Shown: one piece after another, positions 1-6,711 of the stretch
How the letters are laid out: each line of letters opens with the position of its first letter
How positions within the stretch are numbered: position 1 is the first letter of the stretch
Assembly: GCA_964602055.1 (NCBI GenBank)
Contig: CAZRPU010000002.1
Coordinates: 1-64,000 of the forward strand
Origin: JACPLA01 sp964602055
GTDB lineage: Bacteria > Bacteroidota > Ignavibacteria > UBA10030
Direction: 5' to 3'
Length of the DNA: 64,000 bases
Position numbers and translations under genes: made by a program
The notes under the pieces: generated by a model
Told to the model about the DNA's origin: nothing
Database searches by the model: none
What the model saw: the letters and a program-made list of their open reading frames with translations, nothing else

Positions 1-200
1 AGATTCAGCGCCATCGCGAACGTGTTCCCCGGAAATTCGATCAGTTCTCCGGCCATGACCTTCGACAGGCCATAGAGGCGTGCGATGCCGTCTCCAACCT
101 GGAGCACGGTGCCGACATCATAGACATCGACTTCTTTTTCGAAGCCGGAGAGTTGTTTCCGCAGTATGGCGGATACTTCGTCTGGTCTCACTTCTGCCAT
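1..200 (-). CDS. atpA: ATP synthase subunit alpha, N-terminal fragment
   Basis: Catalytic-head alpha subunit of the F1 ATPase, which with beta forms the nucleotide-binding hexamer on the cytoplasmic side. Only the first 66 or so codons lie in the window and the gene runs off the left edge. The fragment starts MAEVRPDEVSAILRKQL and continues into the family-typical stretch VGDGIARLYGLSKVMAGELI. It is the last visible gene of the atp operon, 31 bases after atpH, with an AGGAACCACC-like sequence ahead of the ATG. Identification is secure because of the order B-E-F-H-A. Whether atpG follows cannot be seen. Confidence 0.95.
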   Translation of the reverse strand, partial: MAEVRPDEVSAILRKQLSGFEKEVDVYDVGTVLQVGDGIARLYGLSKVMAGELIEFPGNTFAMALN

Positions 201-231
201 GGTGGTTCCTTCATATCTACAAGTTCATTGA

Positions 232-783
232 TCAGTTGACGCCCACGCCTTCGCCAAACCGTTTGCGAAGAAGTTCCAGCTGCCGTTTCACGCTGCCGTC
301 GAAAACCGTATCGCCCACCTGGGCGAGGAATCCGCCTTTCAGGTCCCGTGCGACGGAAATCTCCAGACGAACGTTCTTCTTCGTGATTTCCTCAAACCTC
401 TGCTGAATGCTCTTTTGCTGTTCCTTCGTCAGGTCCGTTGCGGCATTGATATGCACGTTCACGATCCCCGCACGATCGTCGCGGAGGGCAAAGAAGCGCG
501 TGCAGATTTCCTCAAGAATCCACTCGCGTCCTTTTTCCGCGAGGAGTTCAAGGAATCCCAGGGTCAGCGGGTGGAACGCCTTCGTGAAAATCTCCTGCAG
601 CACCGCTTTTTTCTTCTCGCGGTTGATGACCGGATTCCTGAGAAAAAGCAGAAACTCGCGCGACTCCCGCACCAGCCGGTCGAGCGTTTCCATGTTTTCG
701 ACCACGCGGTCCACCAATTTCTGCTCTTCCGCGGCGCTCATCAGGGCAAGAGCGTATCGGGTAGCAATTCGGATATTGGCCAT
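232..783 (-). CDS. atpH: ATP synthase subunit delta
   Basis: Peripheral-stalk subunit (OSCP homologue) that ties the top of F1 to the b subunits. The 183-residue protein has the usual length and the expected conserved ends: an N-terminal helical domain beginning MANIRIATRYALALMSAA, and a C-terminal domain with DLKGGFLAQVGDTVFDGSV, which matches the family signature for the GG.....G...D.S region. Its ATG follows the atpF stop with no spare bases, so the two are likely translationally coupled. Soluble, no membrane segment. Confidence 0.95.
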   Translation of the reverse strand: MANIRIATRYALALMSAAEEQKLVDRVVENMETLDRLVRESREFLLFLRNPVINREKKKAVLQEIFTKAFHPLTLGFLELLAEKGREWILEEICTRFFALRDDRAGIVNVHINAATDLTKEQQKSIQQRFEEITKKNVRLEISVARDLKGGFLAQVGDTVFDGSVKRQLELLRKRFGEGVGVN

Positions 784-1269
784 CTAGTCCTTCGGCAATT
801 GATTCAGGGCGCTGTCCACGAGTTTCTTGTGCTTGGACGCGTCCAGCGTTTCATCGAGAATGATGCCTGCGGCCTTGACCGCGAGATCCGCAACCTCGGC
901 GCGCAGCTGCTGCTTGGCAGCATCGATGTCCCGCTGGATTTCCTCTTTGGCAGACTTGAGTTCGTGCTGAGCCTGTTCCCGGGCCTTATTCACGATATCG
1001 TCTTTCATCTTTTCGCCAAGAGTCTTGGCCTCGCGAATCACCTTCTGGTATTCTTCGTCCGCCCGCGCCATGTTGCGTTCGTTCTGCTTCAGAAGTTCTG
1101 CCGCTTCGGCTCGTGCCCGCTCGGCCTGCTGGAGCGAATCACGAATACCCTGTTCACGCTCCTTGAGCGTTGTCAGGAGGGGCTTCCAGGCAAACTTGCC
1201 GAGCACAACCACGAGCACGGCAAACACCACCGTCGTCCAGATGCTGAGTCCCGGATTGATATCGAACAT
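784..1269 (-). CDS. atpF: ATP synthase subunit b
   Basis: Membrane-anchored peripheral stalk subunit of the F0 sector. The 161 residues show one N-terminal transmembrane helix (about residues 10-30, WTTVVFAVLVVVLGKFAWKP) followed by a long charged, alanine-rich helix typical of the dimeric coiled coil that reaches up to delta. Only one b-type gene is present in the visible operon, so a homodimer is expected rather than the b/b' pair of phototrophs. It sits 21 bases after atpE and abuts atpH. Confidence 0.95.
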   Translation of the reverse strand: MFDINPGLSIWTTVVFAVLVVVLGKFAWKPLLTTLKEREQGIRDSLQQAERARAEAAELLKQNERNMARADEEYQKVIREAKTLGEKMKDDIVNKAREQAQHELKSAKEEIQRDIDAAKQQLRAEVADLAVKAAGIILDETLDASKHKKLVDSALNQLPKD

Positions 1270-1290
1270 GATCAGTCCTCGTTCCTGTGA

Positions 1291-1518
1291 TTACTTCAGG
1301 GCAAGCAAGATACAGATTGCCAGAGCGAAAAATGTCGCTCCTTCAATCAGCGCAGCAGCGATGATCATCGATGTCCGGACGGCTCCTGCAACTTCAGGCT
1401 GACGGCCGCTGGCCTCCATGGCCGCGGATGCGAGCTTTCCAATGCCAAAGGCCGCGCCGAGTATGACGATGCCCGAGCCGATACCGGCTGCGAGATATGC
1501 GAATGAGTTTGCATCCAT
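1291..1518 (-). CDS. atpE: ATP synthase subunit c
   Basis: Proteolipid of the rotor ring. The 75 residues form two hydrophobic helices joined by the polar loop SGRQPE (residues 37-42). The ion-binding carboxylate is Glu59 in the second helix (ALIEGATFF). The residues after Glu59 are Gly-Ala-Thr, and the first helix has no glutamine at the place where Na+-type rings carry one, so a proton-coupled ring is the better reading (inference from known Na+ signatures). The gene lies between atpB and atpF as in most F-type operons. Confidence 0.95.
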   Translation of the reverse strand: MDANSFAYLAAGIGSGIVILGAAFGIGKLASAAMEASGRQPEVAGAVRTSMIIAAALIEGATFFALAICILLALK

Positions 1519-1577
1519 GAGTGTTCTTCCTCCTAAAAAGAAACGGTTCGAGATTTAATCAGTGGTATGTTTCACAA

Positions 1578-2486
1578 TCAGTGGCTGTGCTCCCCATGCT
1601 CTTCCGCGGGCATTCCCAAACCCATGAACAACGCCGTCAACATGGCAAAGACGTAAGCCTGAATAAACGCCACCAGCAGCTCCAACAGATTGATGGCAAC
1701 GACAAAGATGACCGGAATCGGCGCGAAGAGAAAAGACTTCGCAAGGAAAATGAAGCCCAGAAGGGCAAGAATCACAATGTGCCCTCCGCTCATGTTGGCA
1801 AAGAGCCTCATGCAAAGAGCAAACGCCTTGGTAAAGATGCCGAGAACCTCGATCGGGATCATGATGGGCCAGAGCCACCATGCAACCCCTCCGGTGAAAT
1901 GGGCCAGATAATGCTTGAGTCCCTGGGCCCGGAGCGCCGCGACCTGAATCATGATGAATGCAACAAAGGCCAGGCCGGCTGTGACCGAAATATTCCCCGT
2001 CGCCGATGCACCGAAAGGCATCAGACCGAGGAGATTCATGATCAGGATGTACAGGAAGGTCGTCAGAATGAAAGGGACGTATTTTTCCCCTGCCGCACCC
2101 ATCGTGGGAAGGACCACTTCGTCACGGATGAACACGACAAAGACCTCGATCAGGTTGGCGAATCCGGAAGGTACGGGGCTGCGACGAATGCTCCGGGAAG
2201 CATACACCGCGCCGATCATCAGAAGAAGAGCCGCAAGCAGAAGGAAAAAAACATGCTTCGTGATGGAGAGGTCGATGGTCAAGCCGCCAATGTGCACGGG
2301 CGGAAGATGAGGAAGTTCCACATGACCGAAGGGAATCTCCAGCTCCCGCGAATCATATAAGTGCTCCAGCAGGTGGTTGAAGTCGAATTTTTCGCCGTGT
2401 TCCGCGGCCTGGACAGCTTTCAGGGAATCGGAAAGCGCTGGAGTGGTCTGACGCAGGGTATCGGCTACGGCGCTCTCGATCATCAT
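1578..2486 (-). CDS. atpB: ATP synthase subunit a
   Basis: Stator membrane subunit that forms the two proton half-channels against the c ring. The 302 residues contain a hydrophilic N-terminal extension of about 85 residues followed by at least five membrane helices. The essential arginine is in the segment ALCMRLFANMSGGHI, and the last helix carries LLVAFIQAYVFAMLTALFM with the conserved Gln. The ATG overlaps the TGA of the preceding AtpI-like gene by four bases (ATGA), which fixes this start. Confidence 0.96.
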   Translation of the reverse strand: MMIESAVADTLRQTTPALSDSLKAVQAAEHGEKFDFNHLLEHLYDSRELEIPFGHVELPHLPPVHIGGLTIDLSITKHVFFLLLAALLLMIGAVYASRSIRRSPVPSGFANLIEVFVVFIRDEVVLPTMGAAGEKYVPFILTTFLYILIMNLLGLMPFGASATGNISVTAGLAFVAFIMIQVAALRAQGLKHYLAHFTGGVAWWLWPIMIPIEVLGIFTKAFALCMRLFANMSGGHIVILALLGFIFLAKSFLFAPIPVIFVVAINLLELLVAFIQAYVFAMLTALFMGLGMPAEEHGEHSH

Positions 2487-2872
2487 GAGGGTTTTTTCAG
2501 TGATACTTTCTTCTGCAGGAAAATAATTTCAGCAATCAGGTTGAACGCGTAATAACCCAGGAGGGTCAGCATGAGCACCAGGGCGTCGATTTCGTACACT
2601 TTGACCAAAACAACAACTGCTGCCGTCATGGCCAGCAGGCGGATCAGCATTCCCCCCAAAACAACCTTCAGGAACGTCGTATGCGATTTTTCATACGAAT
2701 ATTCTATCGCAAAGAACCCGAGAAGGAAATTCATGAGGCTCATCACTGCCGCCGCTTCGGCGCTCTCGACCTCGTGCGGCGTCGCCAGCCGGGACATCAC
2801 GACAATCATCAGAGTCGTGATTCCCGCATATCCTCCCGCCACGATGAGCACATACTTCCAGTCCGCTTTCAC
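2483..2872 (-). CDS. AtpI-like small membrane protein of the atp operon
   Basis: A 129-residue protein with about four hydrophobic helices, placed where atpI genes normally stand, between atpZ and atpB. AtpI proteins are thought to help assemble the c ring. An open frame extends further upstream, but the preferred start is the GTG at 2872-2870. It overlaps the atpZ stop codon as GTGA, the same coupling style used elsewhere in the window, and the residues before it are the out-of-frame reading of atpZ. Sequence conservation is low, so the AtpI assignment rests on position, size and hydropathy. Confidence 0.75.
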   Translation of the reverse strand: MKADWKYVLIVAGGYAGITTLMIVVMSRLATPHEVESAEAAAVMSLMNFLLGFFAIEYSYEKSHTTFLKVVLGGMLIRLLAMTAAVVVLVKVYEIDALVLMLTLLGYYAFNLIAEIIFLQKKVSLKKPS

Positions 2873-3162
2873 GACGGGGGCGTTTCCTTTGTGCGGTTGT
2901 TTTTGCGTTCGAGATCGGCAACGGTACGGAAGAATTTGACAAACCCGCCTATCGAACCCAGGAACAAGCCGAGGAGTTTCAACCAGGGCGACGTGTCCCA
3001 CCGGTTATCGGCCCAGACGCCGATCAGAAAAAACACCACCACGGCTGCTGCAAGCTGGAATCCAAGCGTCAGGTAGGGTGTATACTCCCGCAGCGATTCA
3101 AATTGCGAATGCTGCTTCTTCCCATGGTCATCCTGTCCGGCTGGCGTTTGTTCGGAGGACAT
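2869..3162 (-). CDS. atpZ: AtpZ/AtpI family protein
   Basis: A 97-residue membrane protein of the AtpZ (F0F1-ATPase-associated) family. The hydrophilic N-terminus is followed by two membrane helices separated by the short loop WADNRWDTSPW, and the second helix has the family-like GLFLGSIGGFVKFFRTV. AtpZ with AtpI has been proposed to act in ion transport or assembly of the ATP synthase. Gene order atpZ-atpI-atpBEFHA supports the call. Start at 3162 is 19 bases after the bactofilin stop. Confidence 0.8.
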   Translation of the reverse strand: MSSEQTPAGQDDHGKKQHSQFESLREYTPYLTLGFQLAAAVVVFFLIGVWADNRWDTSPWLKLLGLFLGSIGGFVKFFRTVADLERKNNRTKETPPS

Positions 3163-3181
3163 GAAGATCCCCGGCCGGACG

Positions 3182-3544
3182 TCAGTGCCGCTGCTCGTAC
3201 GACGAACCTTTCTCGGCCATGGTCACGCGCCCGTCAAAGATGCATCCCTCATCGATCACCAGCCGGGTTGCGCGAATATCACCGCGAATGCTGGACTTTC
3301 CTTCAAAGACTACTTTTTCGACAGCGTTGATGGACCCGCGGATCTTTCCGCCCACAGTAACGTTCTTTGCGGATACGTTGCCTTCGATTTCACCGGCAAC
3401 ACCGACGGCCAGCGACTCGCTGGCGGCCACTTCGCCGATCACTTTGCCGTCCACGCGCACGCTCCCCTGGCTTCGGATCTTTCCTTCGATCACCGTTCCG
3501 GCGCCGATCAGGTTCAATTCCTTGACTGCGTCATTTTTTGCCAC
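3182..3544 (-). CDS. bactofilin (polymer-forming cytoskeletal protein)
   Basis: A 120-residue protein made almost wholly of a bactofilin domain, a right-handed beta helix that polymerises without nucleotide. The regular hydrophobic pattern with Gly turns (VIEGKIRSQGSVRVDGKV, then VGVAGEIEGNVSAKNVTVGG) is characteristic. Bactofilins scaffold cell-wall enzymes. In Hyphomonas and relatives a bactofilin gene is paired with the M23 peptidase LmdC, and here the M23 gene ends nine bases upstream. The bactofilin stop is 19 bases from atpZ, so it sits inside what looks like one transcription unit with the ATP synthase genes. Confidence 0.92.
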   Translation of the reverse strand: MAKNDAVKELNLIGAGTVIEGKIRSQGSVRVDGKVIGEVAASESLAVGVAGEIEGNVSAKNVTVGGKIRGSINAVEKVVFEGKSSIRGDIRATRLVIDEGCIFDGRVTMAEKGSSYEQRH

Positions 3545-3553
3545 TGGACTCTC

Positions 3554-4432
3554 TCAGAAATTGAGGTTCAATAAATAGGATGAAGGATTCACCGGCGCCC
3601 CGTCTTTCCAGATTTCAAAATGCAGATGAGGCCCGGAACTCGTCCTTCCCGAATTTCCCAGCAATGCGATCGGTTCGCCGCGTTTCACAAAGGTATTGGT
3701 ACTCTTCAAGAGCGCCTGGTTGTGCTTATAAAACGTCAAAAACCCGTTCGTATGCGACAAGATGACGACGTAGCCTTCGTCCGTCGTCCAACCTGCAAAA
3801 ACCACGTATCCTTCCGCCGCGGAGTTCACCGGCGTTCCGATTTTCCCCGCAATATCCAGTCCAAAGTGCCGCTGTTCGGGGGCAAATCCCCTCGTCACGT
3901 ACCCTTCCGTGGGAAGAATCGCAGGAAAAGCGATTTTCTGATTCCCTTCCCTCGCGGACTCAACCGGCAGCGGATAGAAAGCCGCGCTTGCCACGGAGGC
4001 GGGATACTGCGAGGGCCTTCTCGCCTCGGCCGAGGAAGAAGCTCCTTCCTTTCTGCTGCTTCCGGTAATCACAATGCCCGAGTCGGTGGCAACAGCTTCT
4101 TCGCCAAGGGCGTTCCGGACTTTAACATTGTACGATCGGAGCTCGATAAGCTGCTCCATGAGCGAGGCCATCTTCTGGTTGAGGGAAACCAGTTCCTGCG
4201 TGTAGTGGATCTCCAGCTGAGGATTCGGAATATTGACCCACGCTGCCAGGGGCGTATAGAAGAGCAGTGCGAAGACCACGCCGACGATCAGTACGACCGA
4301 CCCCAGAAGTACAGCCACTAATTGCCAGAGAGCCAACCGGACATTCCTTGGCTGAGCGACGTCGTCGTTGGCAACCAGGAGAACATTGTACCGGCGTTTC
4401 TTGCTTGAATGATGTGCAGTTTCGCCTGCCAT
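3554..4432 (-). CDS. membrane-anchored M23 (LytM) peptidase
   Basis: Predicted cell-wall endopeptidase. The 292-residue protein has a basic cytoplasmic N-terminus, one transmembrane helix (about 35-60), a probable coiled-coil segment (75-110), a Ser/Pro-rich linker and a C-terminal LytM domain. The zinc ligands are visible: His189 and Asp193 (RHFGLDIAG) and the HLHFE motif with His269 and His271. The domain therefore looks catalytically intact, unlike EnvC/NlpD-type degenerate activators. The pairing with bactofilin resembles the described LmdC-BacA system. A strong promoter lies 63-91 bases upstream. Confidence 0.9.
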   Translation of the reverse strand: MAGETAHHSSKKRRYNVLLVANDDVAQPRNVRLALWQLVAVLLGSVVLIVGVVFALLFYTPLAAWVNIPNPQLEIHYTQELVSLNQKMASLMEQLIELRSYNVKVRNALGEEAVATDSGIVITGSSRKEGASSSAEARRPSQYPASVASAAFYPLPVESAREGNQKIAFPAILPTEGYVTRGFAPEQRHFGLDIAGKIGTPVNSAAEGYVVFAGWTTDEGYVVILSHTNGFLTFYKHNQALLKSTNTFVKRGEPIALLGNSGRTSSGPHLHFEIWKDGAPVNPSSYLLNLNF

Positions 4433-4494
4433 GACCGACCCCTCAAACCTCCCAAAACGGCTCAGATGCTCAAAATTTCCAAAACAGGTCAGAA

Positions 4495-4523
4495 AATATA
4501 GAGAAAAGAAGGCCGAAAGTCAA
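4495..4523 (-). promoter_or_regulatory. promoter for the M23/bactofilin/atp unit
   Basis: On the minus strand TTGACT (4523-4518), a 17-base spacer and TATATT (4500-4495). This is the best-matching promoter in the window and is well placed for the M23 gene at 4432. No other clear promoter was found between here and atpA. Confidence 0.6.
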
Positions 4524-4538
4524 AGAAAAAACAGGCAG

Positions 4539-5654
4539 TTACGGCCGATGGAGTTGACGTTTGGAGGAAATATATGCGGAAATTTTCTGTCGAAAAATGA
4601 CCCGATCGAATTTCATGGCATGAGCACGAATCCCGGCGGGATCGAATTCCGTTTTTTCGGCGGCACGCAGAGCGTTCTCCAGGTCTTCCGCTGTTTGACG
4701 GGAGAAGAGAACGCCTGTCTCTCCGTCAACAACCGTTTCCAACGCACCGCCAGCAGCGTATGCGATGACCGGCTTTCCGGAAGACATTGCTTCGAGTGGA
4801 ACGATGCCGAAGTCTTCGACGCCCGGGAAGACGAGGGCCCTGCAGCCCGCGTAGAGGGCGACGAGCTCTTGCGGCGACTGCCATCCGAGGAACTCAATCG
4901 TCGGGCCGGCAATCGCCTGGAGCCTTGCGCTCTCCGGACCTTTCCCGACGATGACAAGCCTCTTCTTCAACCGGTTGAAAAGCCCGATGGCCAGGTCTAT
5001 TCGCTTGTACGGCACGAGAGCGCTGACGATCAAATAGTACTCTCCCTGCCCCGGGGATAACGGAAATTGTGCGGTGTCGACAGGAGCATGAATGACATCA
5101 GCGTTCCGCCCATACGTTTGCCGGATGCGCCCGGCAACATTTTCTGAATTCGCAATAAAGTGATGGACACGGTCGCTCGTGTTGACATCCCACGCACGGA
5201 GCCCGGGCGCGAAACGCTTCATGGCAAACCTCGTGAGCGGTCCGGCTCTCCCGGGCCCGAAGTACTCGTTATAAAGTTCCCAGACATAGCGCATAGGTGT
5301 ATGGCAGTAGCAGATGTGCAGGGCGCGATCGTCCGGCTTGGCCCCTTTGGCGACTGCGTGGCTCGAGGAGACGATGAGGTCGTAGCCGGAAAAATCGAAC
5401 GATTCGATGGCGCGGGGGAAGAGAGGAAGGTAGTTGCGGTAATGATCGCGTTTAAGCGGAGCCCGCTGAAGAAAGGAGGTGCGGATCTTCATTCCTTCAA
5501 TGAGGGGCGATACCGATCCCTCATTGTGGATGAGGGTGTGCAGCGTCGCTTGCGGAAAGAGCTCGCAGAGTACCTCGAGCACCTTCTCTCCGCCCCTCAT
5601 GCCGGTCAGCCAATCGTGGACAAGCGCAACGCGATCCGTCGGTTGATTGTTCAT
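4539..5654 (-). CDS. glycosyltransferase family 4 protein
   Basis: Retaining GT-B glycosyltransferase, probably adding a sugar from a nucleotide or lipid donor during envelope polysaccharide synthesis. The N-terminal half begins VALVHDWLTGMRGGEKVLE, a segment common in mannosyl/rhamnosyl transferases of this group. The donor-binding half has LVPYKRIDLAI and the EX7E-type motif in EDFGIVPLEAMSSGKPVIA. The length of 371 residues is normal. There is no membrane helix. It stands alone, divergent from the alpha/beta hydrolase, so neighbours do not tell the substrate. Confidence 0.88.
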   Translation of the reverse strand: MNNQPTDRVALVHDWLTGMRGGEKVLEVLCELFPQATLHTLIHNEGSVSPLIEGMKIRTSFLQRAPLKRDHYRNYLPLFPRAIESFDFSGYDLIVSSSHAVAKGAKPDDRALHICYCHTPMRYVWELYNEYFGPGRAGPLTRFAMKRFAPGLRAWDVNTSDRVHHFIANSENVAGRIRQTYGRNADVIHAPVDTAQFPLSPGQGEYYLIVSALVPYKRIDLAIGLFNRLKKRLVIVGKGPESARLQAIAGPTIEFLGWQSPQELVALYAGCRALVFPGVEDFGIVPLEAMSSGKPVIAYAAGGALETVVDGETGVLFSRQTAEDLENALRAAEKTEFDPAGIRAHAMKFDRVIFRQKISAYISSKRQLHRP

Positions 5655-5665
5655 GGAGCTGCGTC

Positions 5666-5694
5666 ATTGTACAAAGAAGATGGTGGAGAATCAA
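5666..5694 (-). promoter_or_regulatory. promoter for the glycosyltransferase
   Basis: On the minus strand TTGATT (5694-5689), a 17-base spacer and TACAAT (5671-5666). The ATG of the glycosyltransferase starts at 5654, so the leader would be only about 5 bases. Confidence 0.5.
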
Positions 5695-5752
5695 TGAAAG
5701 GGCGAGACTTGTTCCCGCACGAGCGGGTTTCGGGTCAACGGGACTGCGCAGC

Positions 5753-5781
5753 TTGCATTCCCCGACCCTCATGGGTATATT
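5753..5781 (+). promoter_or_regulatory. promoter for the alpha/beta hydrolase
   Basis: TTGCAT (5753-5758), a 17-base spacer, TATATT (5776-5781). The expected transcript start near 5788 leaves about 17 bases before the ATG at 5806. Confidence 0.55.
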
Positions 5782-5805
5782 CCTTTCACACGAACTTCGT
5801 GAACC

Positions 5806-6711
5806 ATGTCCCTGCTGCTGGCACTTCTTCTCCTTGCAGTCGTTTTTCTGATCTCCACGGCCTTGGTCGTCCTGGTGATCGGCCCGCTGATCCTCTTGCA
5901 GCCGATCCGGCGGACGAAGGACTGGTACAGGCCGCGGACGAATCTCCTTGAGCCCCGCGATGCCGGCCTCCCTCAGGAAGACGTTGAACTGATTTCGGGC
6001 GACGGCGTTCGTCTTTCGGGCTGGTTTGTTCCGTCGAAGAAAAAACCGCGGGGAACGGTGATCTACCTTCACGGTGTCGGCGACAACAAGACTGCGGGCG
6101 TTCCTTTGGCCGCGATGCTGCACAAGCACGGGTATAACGTTTTGTTGTACGACTCACGTGAACACGGGGAAAGCGAAGGATTGTATTGCACCTACGGTTA
6201 TTATGAGAAACTCGACGTTTCGACGGCAATCGATTTTCTGAAAAAGAAAAGAATCCGGACCGGATCGATCGGGATTTTTGGCACCTCCATGGGTGCTGCG
6301 GTGGCCATTCAGGCCGCCGCGGTCGATACCCGCGTGAAAGCCGTTGTTGCTGAGGCCAGTTTTACGGACCTGAGAACCATTTCGGTGGACTATCAGCGGC
6401 GGATCGTCAAGCTCCCCTGGCATTTTCTCAGGAATGTCGCCATGAGCCGGTCGCAGAAGATCGCACGCTTCAAGGCAAGGGAGGTTTCACCGGTGGATGA
6501 TGTACGCCGCCTTTCCATACCTATCCTTTTCATTCACGGGATGGAAGACTCACTGATCAAGTATGAATATTCCAAAACACTCTATCACCATGCCCATGAA
6601 CCAAAAGAGCTCTTTCTTGTTCCCGGCGCGAGCCATACAGACATCTGGGAGGTTGCTGGATTATCCTATGAGAAAAAAATCACTTCGTTCTTCCGCCGCT
6701 GGCTTGATTAG
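5806..6711 (+). CDS. membrane-anchored alpha/beta hydrolase
   Basis: Serine hydrolase of the BEM46/DUF-type alpha/beta fold with one N-terminal membrane helix (about 2-30). The triad is readable: nucleophile Ser161 in GTSMGAA, Asp248 in HGMEDSLI and His277 in PGASHTDIW. The oxyanion region is YLHGVGDNK. The substrate is unknown; relatives cleave acyl esters or thioesters. The 301-residue length is typical. Its 3' end overlaps the start of the M28 peptidase by 44 bases, suggesting joint expression. Confidence 0.85.
   Translation: MSLLLALLLLAVVFLISTALVVLVIGPLILLQPIRRTKDWYRPRTNLLEPRDAGLPQEDVELISGDGVRLSGWFVPSKKKPRGTVIYLHGVGDNKTAGVPLAAMLHKHGYNVLLYDSREHGESEGLYCTYGYYEKLDVSTAIDFLKKKRIRTGSIGIFGTSMGAAVAIQAAAVDTRVKAVVAEASFTDLRTISVDYQRRIVKLPWHFLRNVAMSRSQKIARFKAREVSPVDDVRRLSIPILFIHGMEDSLIKYEYSKTLYHHAHEPKELFLVPGASHTDIWEVAGLSYEKKITSFFRRWLD

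Noticed and set aside
415..1290. 291-codon plus-strand frame across the atp genes
   Set aside because: Antisense to atpH and atpF, which are certain.
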